A stretch of DNA of 6,667 nucleotides from Rhodospirillales bacterium (GCA_016776705.1 JADHSW010000164.1:1-6667); one strand, 5' to 3'. Counted from the stretch's first letter, positions 1 to 6,667 are shown. Numbers and translations are program-made. The notes: a model not told the origin generated them from the sequence alone.

Positions 1-2339
1 CCACCATCAACGACTGGCACACCTGCCCGGAAAGCGGCCGTATCAATGCCTCGAACCCGTGTTCGGAATACATGTTCCTGGATGATACGGCGTGCAATCT
101 GGCGTCCCTGAACCTGATGACGTTCCTGAACGAAAACAATGGCGGTGAAGCGGCATTTGATGTTGAAGCCTTCGAGCACGCCGTTCGATTGTGGACCATG
201 ACGCTGGAAATTTCGGTCCTGATGGCACAATTCCCGTCGGAACGCATCGCTCAACTGTCTTATGAATTCCGCACCCTTGGCCTTGGTTTCGCCAATATCG
301 GCGGCTATCTGATGGCGGCTGGCATTGCTTACGATTCAGAAGCCGGTCGCACGATTTGCGCCTCGATTTCCGCCCTGATGACCGGCGTCGCTTACGCCAC
401 ATCGGCCGAAATGGCTGCAGAAATGGGAGCTTTCCCGGGCTACGCCGATAATGCCAGCTCAATGATGCGGGTCATTCGCAACCACCGTCGCGCCGCTTAC
501 GGCGAAGCCGCCGGTTACGAAGGCCTGAACGTTGCTCCTGTGCCGCTGGTTGCTGAGGGTTCGCCGGATGCTGAATTGTCCGTCGCCGCACGCACAGCCT
601 GGGACAGGGCGTTGGAACTTGGTGAAAAACATGGCTTCCGCAATGCCCAGGTCAGCGTCATTGCCCCAACCGGCACCATTGGGCTGGTCATGGATTGCGA
701 CACTACCGGGATTGAGCCCGATTTCGCCCTAGTCAAGTTTAAGAAACTGGCTGGCGGCGGGTACTTCAAGATCATCAACCGCATGGTTCCGGCAGCCCTG
801 ACCCGTCTGGGGTATTCGGAACGCCAGATCAAGGATATCAAGGGCTATGCCGAAGGCCATGGCACCCTGGAAGGTGCCCCCGGCATTAACCACGAGACCC
901 TGCGCGAAAAAGGCTTCACCGAAGAAGCCCTTAAAGCCGTTGAAAAGGAATTGGCCGAAGCCTTCGACATCAAGTTCGCTTTCAACAAGTGGACCCTGGG
1001 CGAAAGCTTCTGCACCGAGACCCTGGGGCTAAGCCCCGAAAGCCTGGACCACGTGTCCTTCAACATGCTAACCGCCTTGGGCTTTCCCAGGGACCAAATC
1101 GAGGCGGCCAATATCTACGTTTGTGGATCGATGACCATGGAAGGTGCGCCGCACCTGAAGGATGAGCATCTGCCCGTCTTTGACTGCGCCAACCCGTGTG
1201 GCCGCACTGGCAAGCGATTCTTGTCGGTCGAAAGTCACATCCGCATGATGGCGGCATCGCAACCATTTATTTCGGGTGCGATTTCCAAGACCATCAATAT
1301 GCCAACTGAATCCACCATCGAAGACTGCATGGAAGCCTATATGCTTTCATGGCGTCTTGCCCTTAAAGCCAATGCGCTTTACCGGGACGGCTCGAAACTG
1401 TCACAGCCGTTGCAGGCGCAGCTGCTGGAAAGCGATAGCGACGCCATTACTGCTGCGGAAGAACTCGCCGAAGCACCGGCAGTTATTCAGGCCGAAATGA
1501 TGGCAGAACGCATTGTCGAGCGTTTCGTCACCAAGCGGCGCAAATTGCCGCACCGTCGCAAGGGCTACACCCAGAAAGCCGTCGTCGGCGGCCACAAGGT
1601 CTACCTTCGCACCGGCGAGTACGAAGATGGTCCCCTGGGCGAAATATTCATCGATATGCACAAGGAAGGCGCCGCTTTCCGCTCATTGATGAACAACTTC
1701 GCCATCGCCATTTCAATCGGCCTGCAATACGGCGTGCCGCTGGAAGAATATGTCGAAGCCTTCACCTTCACCCGCTTTGACCCATCGGGCATTGTCGAAG
1801 GTAACGACACCATCAAGATGGCGACGTCGATACTGGATTATATCTTCCGCGAATTGGCGGTTTCCTACCTTGGCCGCAACGATCTGGCTCACGTTGTGCC
1901 GGAAGATCTTGCTCCCGACAGCCTGGGCAGCGGTGAAGGGGAAGGCAGTATTCCCCAAAGCGTCCAGGAAGAAGCTCAGGAAGTCGTCGAACGTATCGCC
2001 TCGAAAGGTTACGTGCGCTCAAAGTTTCTGGTCATCAAGGGGGCCAAGGGCTACGGCGAAGCAGGTTCCGGCAAGTCAGGCGCGGCGACCAGGACAAAAA
2101 TGACGGCTTCCTCTGGCGGCGGCGGCAAGCAGCTGGTCGCCTCGCAAGAGATGACGGAAACCATCAGTGTCGAGACATCGGTCATCGAAACTGCCGATGC
2201 TCATATGGATCAGGTTCGCGAAGCCAGAATGAAGGGCTACGAGGGTGACCCGTGTGGTGAATGTGGCAACTTTACGCTTGTTCGCAACGGCACCTGTTTG
2301 AAGTGCCTGACCTGCGGCGGCACCAGCGGTTGCTCGTAA
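1..2339 (+). CDS. nrdJ: Vitamin B12-dependent (class II) ribonucleotide reductase, C-terminal part (5' end outside window)
   Basis: This enzyme reduces ribonucleotides to deoxyribonucleotides in the cytoplasm, using adenosylcobalamin to make the radical. The frame is open from the left edge (first full codon at 3), giving about 778 residues; long-form NrdJ is about 1,200, so roughly the first third is missing. The active-site loop NPCSE is at 54-68, with the radical cysteine codon at 60-62. DDTACNLASLNL follows and carries the cysteine equivalent to the second redox cysteine of NrdA. The phosphate-binding APTGTIG is at 663-683, followed by MDCDTTG. A TSCPD-type domain lies at about 1560-1860 (HKVYLRTGEY, GEIFID). 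A Gly/Ser-rich linker then leads to a six-cysteine tail (cysteine codons 2253, 2262, 2295, 2304, 2313, 2331). Known class II enzymes use such a zinc-finger tail for turnover by relaying electrons from thioredoxin. No intein, frameshift or internal stop is seen. A strong terminator follows the TAA stop, so the gene ends its transcript here. Confidence 0.97.
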   Translation, partial: TINDWHTCPESGRINASNPCSEYMFLDDTACNLASLNLMTFLNENNGGEAAFDVEAFEHAVRLWTMTLEISVLMAQFPSERIAQLSYEFRTLGLGFANIGGYLMAAGIAYDSEAGRTICASISALMTGVAYATSAEMAAEMGAFPGYADNASSMMRVIRNHRRAAYGEAAGYEGLNVAPVPLVAEGSPDAELSVAARTAWDRALELGEKHGFRNAQVSVIAPTGTIGLVMDCDTTGIEPDFALVKFKKLAGGGYFKIINRMVPAALTRLGYSERQIKDIKGYAEGHGTLEGAPGINHETLREKGFTEEALKAVEKELAEAFDIKFAFNKWTLGESFCTETLGLSPESLDHVSFNMLTALGFPRDQIEAANIYVCGSMTMEGAPHLKDEHLPVFDCANPCGRTGKRFLSVESHIRMMAASQPFISGAISKTINMPTESTIEDCMEAYMLSWRLALKANALYRDGSKLSQPLQAQLLESDSDAITAAEELAEAPAVIQAEMMAERIVERFVTKRRKLPHRRKGYTQKAVVGGHKVYLRTGEYEDGPLGEIFIDMHKEGAAFRSLMNNFAIAISIGLQYGVPLEEYVEAFTFTRFDPSGIVEGNDTIKMATSILDYIFRELAVSYLGRNDLAHVVPEDLAPDSLGSGEGEGSIPQSVQEEAQEVVERIASKGYVRSKFLVIKGAKGYGEAGSGKSGAATRTKMTASSGGGGKQLVASQEMTETISVETSVIETADAHMDQVREARMKGYEGDPCGECGNFTLVRNGTCLKCLTCGGTSGCS

Positions 2340-2376
2340 GGGCTAAAGGATAGGGGAGATCCTCCCTGGGAAACTT

Positions 2377-2420
2377 GGGGCGGCTCCGGATTTTAACCAT
2401 CCGGAACCGCCCTCCTTTTT
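2377..2420 (+). terminator. Rho-independent terminator of nrdJ
   Basis: GGCGGCTCCGGA (2379-2390) pairs with TCCGGAACCGCC (2400-2411) with one C/A mismatch. The stem can be extended by G2378-C2412 and T2391-A2399, leaving a loop of about 7 nt. CTCC and a run of five T (2416-2420) follow. It lies about 40 bp after the nrdJ stop. No A-rich tract precedes the stem, so it should work only in the + direction. A small hairpin, GGGAG-ATC-CTCCC (2354-2366), sits just upstream and may assist. Confidence 0.9.
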
Positions 2421-2495
2421 GCTAACTTTTTAATCCTCTACTTTATTTATGGTTGTTCAGGTGCTTTTCAGATAAATATTTAAACTCTCTATTCA

Positions 2496-2524
2496 TTGTC
2501 GCGCAGACAATAATTACATATAAG
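2496..2524 (+). promoter_or_regulatory. Candidate sigma70-type promoter for the receiver/MBL gene
   Basis: TTGTCG (2496-2501, 4 of 6 matches to TTGACA) and TATAAG (2519-2524, 5 of 6 matches to TATAAT) are separated by exactly 17 bp. They sit in an AT-rich stretch after the nrdJ terminator. Transcription would start near 2531, leaving a leader of about 47 nt before the ATG at 2578. The position fits a new transcription unit, but the assignment rests on consensus matching alone; alphaproteobacterial promoters are often divergent. Confidence 0.42.
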
Positions 2525-2577
2525 ATTGCCTTGATTTTCAGGCGCCGCTCGAACAGCGAACTTTTATAAGGTTTTTC

Positions 2578-3819
2578 ATGTCGGATAAGTTAAAACTGAG
2601 CTTTTTCGTCGTCGACGATGACCCGGAAATGGCGGAATTCATGGCCGAGCTTTTAACGGCTGAAGGTCATTTGGCAACTTTTCATACAGACAGCACCAAT
2701 GTCGCCGATCAGATTGCCGCTGAAAAACCGGACTGTGTCCTGCTTGATCTGATGATGCCGGGCCTGGACGGCATGGAACTTTGCGCCCAATTGAAGACTT
2801 TCCCGGAATTGAGCGGCACCAAACTGATCGTCGTCTCGTCCAAATCCTATCATTACGACCGCAAAAAAGCCTTCAAGAGTGGTATCGACGGCTATCTTAC
2901 CAAGCCGATCCGCGAAAAAACCTTTGTCGCAAACGTCTTGCGCATTTTCGCCGATAAAATGGATCTGTCGTTCTGGGGCGTCCGCGGCACCCTGCCCGTT
3001 CCCGGCCAAAAGAGCGTGCGTTACGGTGGCAATACATCGTGCGTGACCATCGAATTTTCCCGTGGGGAATTCCTTATTTTCGATGCCGGCAGCGGTATCA
3101 AGGAACTGTCTAACTGGATGATGGGACTGGGCAAGAAGAAGATCGAGGCGAAGATTTTCATCTCCCACCCGCACTGGGATCATATTAACGCCCTGCCCTT
3201 TTTCGTTCCCATGTACATCCAGGGCAACATATTTGAAATTTTTGGTCCCCGTCACGACGACATCACGGTCCATCAGCTGATTTCCGCCCAAATGGACGGG
3301 GTCTATTTCCCGATTACCATTCAGGAATTCGCCTCCAGCGTTACGTTCCGCGACCTGCACGAGGAAGTGCTGGAATTCGACGGCATTACCATCAAGACCA
3401 TGTTGTTGCACCATCCGGGTCAATGCCTGGGTTACCGTATCGAATACAAGGGCCGCTCGATCTGTTACATCACCGATAACGAGCTGTTCCTGGAAGACGA
3501 CGAGGAACACTACGACTCCTTCTACGTCAAACGTCTGGTCAAATTTATCGAAGGCGCCGACGCCCTGATTACGGACAGCACCTATACGGACGCCGAATAT
3601 GCTAACGGCAAGGTTGGCTGGGGTCATTCGTGTATCAGTCAGGTTATTGACCTGGCCGACCGGGCCAAGGTTAAAACCCTTTATCTGTTCCATCACGATC
3701 CGGATCAGGATGATGACGCCATTGACGCAAAACTGGCGACAGCCCAGGCCTTGCTTGAAGAACGCGGCTCAAGCGTCGTCTGTGTCGCACCGACCGATCA
3801 CACTCACCTGAAAATCTAG
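2578..3819 (+). CDS. Response-regulator receiver domain fused to a metallo-beta-lactamase-fold hydrolase
   Basis: This 413-residue cytoplasmic protein has two domains. Residues 7-125 are a complete receiver domain: acidic pair D13/D14, phosphoacceptor D57 (LLDLMMPG), switch S87 and K109 followed by Pro. Residues 129-413 are a metallo-beta-lactamase (MBL) fold. It opens with FWGVRGTLPVPG (132-143) and YGGNTSC (149-155), and carries the metal motif H197-P-H199-W-D201-H202. Further likely ligands are H278 or H279 (LLHHPGQ), D300 (YITDNE) and H372 or H373 (LFHHDPDQ). All key residues of both domains appear intact, so the inferred design is a hydrolase gated by phosphorylation; the substrate is unknown. 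No DNA-binding domain and no histidine kinase gene are in view. The start is supported by AAGG (2568-2571) six bases upstream and by the receiver beginning directly after it. It lies 18 bp before the RidA gene, so the two are probably cotranscribed. The large antisense frame here is not credible as a gene. Confidence 0.93.
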   Translation: MSDKLKLSFFVVDDDPEMAEFMAELLTAEGHLATFHTDSTNVADQIAAEKPDCVLLDLMMPGLDGMELCAQLKTFPELSGTKLIVVSSKSYHYDRKKAFKSGIDGYLTKPIREKTFVANVLRIFADKMDLSFWGVRGTLPVPGQKSVRYGGNTSCVTIEFSRGEFLIFDAGSGIKELSNWMMGLGKKKIEAKIFISHPHWDHINALPFFVPMYIQGNIFEIFGPRHDDITVHQLISAQMDGVYFPITIQEFASSVTFRDLHEEVLEFDGITIKTMLLHHPGQCLGYRIEYKGRSICYITDNELFLEDDEEHYDSFYVKRLVKFIEGADALITDSTYTDAEYANGKVGWGHSCISQVIDLADRAKVKTLYLFHHDPDQDDDAIDAKLATAQALLEERGSSVVCVAPTDHTHLKI

Positions 3820-3823
3820 GGCT

Positions 3824-3829
3824 AAAGGA
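3824..3829 (+). promoter_or_regulatory. Ribosome binding site of the RidA gene
   Basis: AAAGGA lies 8 bases before the ATG at 3838 and 4 bases after the TAG of the preceding gene. It fixes the RidA start at 3838 rather than at the next in-frame Met (residue 12), and its closeness to the upstream stop fits translational coupling. Confidence 0.7.
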
Positions 3830-3837
3830 CTTCCATC

Positions 3838-4305
3838 ATGGCTGGAACTGTTGAGCAACGCCTGATCGATATGGGTATCGAGTTGCCCAAGCCCGCTGCA
3901 CCCGCCGCCAACTACATACCTTTCGTCATCACCGGCAATCTGATTTTCGTATCGGGCCAGATCACCATGCTGAACGGTGACTTGCAGTATCAGGGGACAG
4001 TCGGCGACAATTTAAGCGTCGAGGATGGTTATCAGGCCGCCCGCATTTGCGCCATCAACCTGATCGCCCAGGTCAAGGAAGCCTGTTTTGGCGATCTGGA
4101 CCGGGTCACGCAGGTGGTCAAGCTGGGCGGCTTCGTCAATTGCACCCCGGATTTCACGGACCAGCCAAAAGTTATCAACGGCGCGTCGGACCTGATCGCC
4201 GAAGCCTTTGGCGACAATGGCAAACACGCCCGCTTCGCCGTCGGCGCAACGTCGCTACCGCTGGGAGTTGCCGTTGAGGTCGATGGCATATTCGAGATTG
4301 CTTGA
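3838..4305 (+). CDS. RidA family protein (YjgF/YER057c/UK114)
   Basis: This 155-residue cytoplasmic protein is of the longer RidA-like kind; classical RidA is about 130 residues. RidA proteins form trimers, and many hydrolyse reactive enamine/imine intermediates from amino-acid enzymes to the keto acid and ammonia, preventing damage to PLP enzymes. Visible family features are NLIFVSGQ (34-41), the helix GYQAARICAINLIAQVK (64-80), a strand with VVKLGGFVN (93-101), and the C-terminal signature HARFAVGATSLPLGVAVEV (130-148). R132 and E146 match the arginine and glutamate used by active RidA members for substrate carboxylate binding and catalysis. The N-terminal segment QRLIDMGIELPKP is typical of the longer subfamily, whose activity is less studied, so imine deaminase activity is inferred. 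It lies between the receiver/MBL gene (18 bp) and the FemAB-like gene (41 bp). An amino-acid dehydrogenase further downstream is a possible source of its imine substrate. Confidence 0.93.
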   Translation: MAGTVEQRLIDMGIELPKPAAPAANYIPFVITGNLIFVSGQITMLNGDLQYQGTVGDNLSVEDGYQAARICAINLIAQVKEACFGDLDRVTQVVKLGGFVNCTPDFTDQPKVINGASDLIAEAFGDNGKHARFAVGATSLPLGVAVEVDGIFEIA

Positions 4306-4346
4306 ATTTGCTTGTTTTATTCAATCTGTAGCCTCATTTCTAATTC

Positions 4347-5516
4347 ATGCCGGACGGAAGTGAAACTCAGATAATCAAGGTTCTTGGCGGGATCAACGAG
4401 ATCAATCCTGATGACTGGGACACCTGTGCCGGAAACAGCGATCCCTTTGTCCGGCACTCTTTTTTTTCGGCATTGGAAGATAGCAGGTCAGTCTGCGCCG
4501 ATACGGGCTGGCTGCCCCGGCATCTGGTGCTGGAAGACGAGACCGGAGTCCCCCTGGCGGTCACCCCGCTGTACCTGAAAAACCATTCCTACGGCGAATA
4601 TGTCTTCGACTGGGGCTGGGCTGATGCCTACCACAGGGCGGGTGGGCGGTATTATCCTAAATTGCAGGCCGCCGTGCCTTTCACCCCGGTCACCGGTCGG
4701 CGGCTGCTGGTGCGCGAGGATTTGCCCCCAGAAAAACAACGCGCCCTGCAAAAAGCCCTGCTTTCCGGGCTTGTACAACTGGCGGAACAGCTGGGTTGTT
4801 CGTCCTTCCATATTACCTTCCCCAACCACGAAGAATGGCGGTTGTGTGGGGAAATGGGGTTGTTGCAACGCACCGATCGCCAATTCCACTGGATAAACGA
4901 TGGCTTTGGCTGCTTCGATGACTTTCTCGCCGCCCTGTCATCGCGCAAGCGAAAGACAATCCGCAGGGAGCGTCGCGCCATTGACGAGGCCGAAGACGTC
5001 GTCATCCATACTCTCAGGGGGGACGAGATCCAGGAGCGCCATTGGGACGCCTTCTTTCGTTTTTATCACAACACTTCGGATCGCAAGTGGGGTCAGGCCT
5101 ACCTGAACCGACATTTCTTTTCGCGTCTTGGTCAGACCATGGGCGAAAACGTTTTGCTGATCATGGCTGAACGAGGCGATGAATTCGTCGGCGGGGCTTT
5201 GAACCTGATTGGCGAAGATACCCTGTACGGGCGCTATTGGGGTTGCCTTGAAAACTTCAAATTCCTGCATTTCGAAGTCTGTTATTACCGGGCCATTGAT
5301 TTCGCCATTGAAAAGGGCCTGAAAAAAGTTGAAGCCGGGGCCCAGGGCACCCACAAGCTGCAACGTGGCTACCTGCCCCATGCGACCTACAGCGCCCATT
5401 GGATAGCGGATTCCGGTTTCAGGAAGGCGGTCCGGCGTTTCCTGATTGATGAGCGGGAGGCCGTCGGCGAAGAAATCGAGGTCCTGGCCGATCACTCCCC
5501 CTTCAGAAAATCATAA
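4347..5516 (+). CDS. FemAB-like / GNAT-fold predicted N-acyltransferase (COG3146 type)
   Basis: This 389-residue protein has no signal peptide or membrane segment and is probably cytoplasmic. It resembles the FemAB_like family (PF04339), predicted N-acyltransferases related in fold to the FemA/X/B peptidoglycan aminoacyltransferases. Supporting stretches are DPFVRHSFFSALEDS (32-46), the aromatic segment YVFDWGWADAYHRAGG followed by YYPKLQAAVPFTPVTG (within about 84-118), a basic helix SRKRKTIRRERRA (about 197-209), and the C-terminal block GRYWGCLENFKFLHFE ... EAGAQGTHKLQRGYLP (about 295-343). Length is normal for the family and the frame is intact. Acyl donor and acceptor are unknown; a link to cell wall or peptide modification is inference from fold only. 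The ATG at 4347 is the only reasonable start, but no clear Shine-Dalgarno lies in the 41 bp before it, so expression may rely on coupling or weak initiation. It lies between the RidA gene and the DauA-like oxidoreductase gene. Confidence 0.88.
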   Translation: MPDGSETQIIKVLGGINEINPDDWDTCAGNSDPFVRHSFFSALEDSRSVCADTGWLPRHLVLEDETGVPLAVTPLYLKNHSYGEYVFDWGWADAYHRAGGRYYPKLQAAVPFTPVTGRRLLVREDLPPEKQRALQKALLSGLVQLAEQLGCSSFHITFPNHEEWRLCGEMGLLQRTDRQFHWINDGFGCFDDFLAALSSRKRKTIRRERRAIDEAEDVVIHTLRGDEIQERHWDAFFRFYHNTSDRKWGQAYLNRHFFSRLGQTMGENVLLIMAERGDEFVGGALNLIGEDTLYGRYWGCLENFKFLHFEVCYYRAIDFAIEKGLKKVEAGAQGTHKLQRGYLPHATYSAHWIADSGFRKAVRRFLIDEREAVGEEIEVLADHSPFRKS

Positions 5517-5552
5517 CGCCGATGTTCCACATGCTGTAATAAAGTTGTCAGG

Positions 5553-6667
5553 ATGACTGACACAGCAACCACCTATGATTTTCTCATAATCGGAGCCGGC
5601 ATCGCCGGTGCGTCCGCGGCTTATGAGCTGGTTCGCGGTGGTGCCACGGTTCTGATTTGCGAGATGGAGGATCAGCCGGGGTATCATGCGACCGGACGTT
5701 CGGCGGCTATTTTCACTGAAAGTTATGGAAACGATCTCATCCGAGCCATCACGTCGGCCAGCAGGGCTTTTCTGGAAAACCCGCCTCAGGGCTTTACCGA
5801 TTATGCATTACTGTCCAGACGCGGGGCGTTGATGGTTGCCGATAAGTCCTGTGTTGATAAGGTTGCGGGCGCTATTGGCGACAAGGTCATTGCCGTGGAC
5901 AGCGCAGAAATCGAGCGCCTGTCCCCCCTTGTCAGGCCTGAATTTTCTCTTACTGGGGCATGGGAAGAAGGTGCGTCTGATATTGATGTGGATGCCTTGT
6001 TTCAGGGTTATCTTCGAGGGTTCAGGCAGGCTGGCGGGGAACTGGTAACCGGGGCCGAAATTCAGGCCCTGCGCCGAACCAGGGCAAATTGGCAGGTGGA
6101 CACCAGGGCCGGTTCCTATTCGGCTGCAATCATCATCAATGCCGCCGGGGCATGGGCGGATCAGATCGCCGAAATGGCAGGAACCAAACAAATCGGACTG
6201 GTGCCCAAGCGCCGCACGGCCCTGACTGTCGACCCGGGGCAATCCCCGGCGGAATGGCCACTGACTGATGGTGCCGATGAAAGCTGGTACTTCAAGCCGG
6301 AAGGTGGAGATCTGATGATTTCCCCCGCCGATGAAGTCCCCTCCCCACCCTGTGACGCACAACCCGATGAAATGGACATCGCCCTTTGCATTGAGCGCAT
6401 TGAAGCCGCAACAACGCTGAAAATCTCTCGACTGGTGAGCAAACGGGCCGGTCTGCGCTCATTTGTCGCCGACAAGTCCATGGTGTGCGGATTTGCCGAT
6501 GATGTGGATGGTTTTTTCTGGCTGGCCGCACAGGGAGGATATGGCATTCAAACAGCCCCCGCCATGGCTCAAATCACCGCCGCCCTTGCCAATCACCGGG
6601 AAATTCCTGCCATAATTTCGGCATTTGGCGTTTCGGCCGATCAACTGTCACCAAAGCGCCAGACCCT
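5553..6667 (+). CDS. FAD-dependent amino-acid dehydrogenase, DauA (D-arginine dehydrogenase)-like, 3' end cut by window
   Basis: The frame is open from the ATG at 5553 to the right edge: 371 codons plus two bases. Pseudomonas aeruginosa DauA is about 375 residues, so only a few residues are missing. It belongs to the DAO/DadA flavoprotein fold (PF01266), which oxidises amino acids to imino acids with FAD. Residues 10-38 form the FAD-binding beta-alpha-beta unit (G14-A-G16-I-A-G19, E37). Stretches recalled as matching DauA are GYHATGRSAA (43-52), SRAFLENPPQGF (70-81), DIDVDALFQGYLRG (143-156), NAAGAW (196-201), PKRR (218-221), SWYFKP (244-249), AGLRSFVAD (299-307) and AAQGGYGIQT (325-334). Residues corresponding to DauA Y53, R222, Y249 and R305 appear to be Y58, R220 or R221, Y246 and R302. 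DauA H48 is replaced by I53, and E87, which binds the arginine guanidinium, by A92 or L93. The substrate is therefore probably another amino or imino acid. The ribosome site is weak (AAAG, 5541-5544). An in-frame TAA at 5538 and no other start codon support this ATG. Confidence 0.92.
   Translation, partial: MTDTATTYDFLIIGAGIAGASAAYELVRGGATVLICEMEDQPGYHATGRSAAIFTESYGNDLIRAITSASRAFLENPPQGFTDYALLSRRGALMVADKSCVDKVAGAIGDKVIAVDSAEIERLSPLVRPEFSLTGAWEEGASDIDVDALFQGYLRGFRQAGGELVTGAEIQALRRTRANWQVDTRAGSYSAAIIINAAGAWADQIAEMAGTKQIGLVPKRRTALTVDPGQSPAEWPLTDGADESWYFKPEGGDLMISPADEVPSPPCDAQPDEMDIALCIERIEAATTLKISRLVSKRAGLRSFVADKSMVCGFADDVDGFFWLAAQGGYGIQTAPAMAQITAALANHREIPAIISAFGVSADQLSPKRQT

Noticed and set aside
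1..2339. Intein inside nrdJ
   Set aside because: Reductase genes often carry inteins, but the visible part reads continuously through the active-site loop and all later domains, with no inserted splicing-domain sequence.
2531..2567. Alternative promoter TTGATT ... TTTTAT just before the receiver-MBL ATG
   Set aside because: The spacing is 25 bp, outside the usual 16-18 bp, and it would leave almost no leader before the ribosome binding site.
2653..3696. Long 347-residue open frame on the - strand
   Set aside because: It lies wholly inside the receiver-MBL gene, whose + strand protein has complete catalytic motifs. The antisense product shows no recognisable domain and is explained by codon bias of the real gene.
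4302..4324. TTGAAT ... ATTCAA inverted repeat at the end of the RidA gene as a terminator
   Set aside because: The stem is only 6 bp and AT-rich, with an 11-nt loop and no T-run after it; it is too weak to call a terminator.
4938..5495. 185-residue open frame on the - strand
   Set aside because: It is antisense to the FemAB-like gene, with no recognisable motif and no independent ribosome binding site evidence.
5808..6362. 184-residue open frame on the - strand
   Set aside because: It is antisense to the DauA-like gene, whose + strand frame is open from 5553 to the edge and matches a known family throughout.

Overview
The window looks like part of an alphaproteobacterial chromosome. The evidence is the long, B12-dependent type of ribonucleotide reductase, a moderately GC-rich coding sequence, and a FemAB-like (COG3146-type) protein beside a RidA protein. 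A Rhodospirillales-like or related marine lineage is my inference; no rRNA or other firm marker is present. All five recognisable genes lie on the + strand, and I see no mobile element, tRNA, CRISPR array or phage gene.

Layout: (1) Positions 1-2339 hold the C-terminal two thirds of nrdJ, the adenosylcobalamin-dependent class II ribonucleotide reductase, entering from the left edge. (2) Positions 2340-2577 are intergenic. A strong Rho-independent terminator closes nrdJ. It is followed by an AT-rich stretch with a plausible sigma70-type promoter (TTGTCG, 17 bp, TATAAG) for the next gene. (3) Positions 2578-3819 encode a fusion of a response-regulator receiver domain with a metallo-beta-lactamase-fold hydrolase. 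(4) Positions 3838-4305 encode a RidA/YjgF-family protein. (5) Positions 4347-5516 encode a FemAB-like/GNAT-type predicted N-acyltransferase. (6) From 5553 to the right edge runs an FAD-dependent amino-acid dehydrogenase resembling D-arginine dehydrogenase DauA, cut only a few residues before its expected end.

Genes 2-5 are separated by 18, 41 and 36 bp with no convincing terminator between them, so they may form one operon independent of nrdJ. Two biochemical themes stand out. The first is a hydrolase probably switched by phosphorylation, with no kinase gene in view. The second is an imine-producing flavoenzyme in the same apparent transcript as a RidA protein, a family known to hydrolyse reactive imines. 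The DauA-like protein keeps the FAD and carboxylate-binding residues but appears to lack the acidic residue that binds the arginine side chain in the Pseudomonas enzyme, so its substrate is probably not D-arginine. The whole cluster has no function I can name with confidence.
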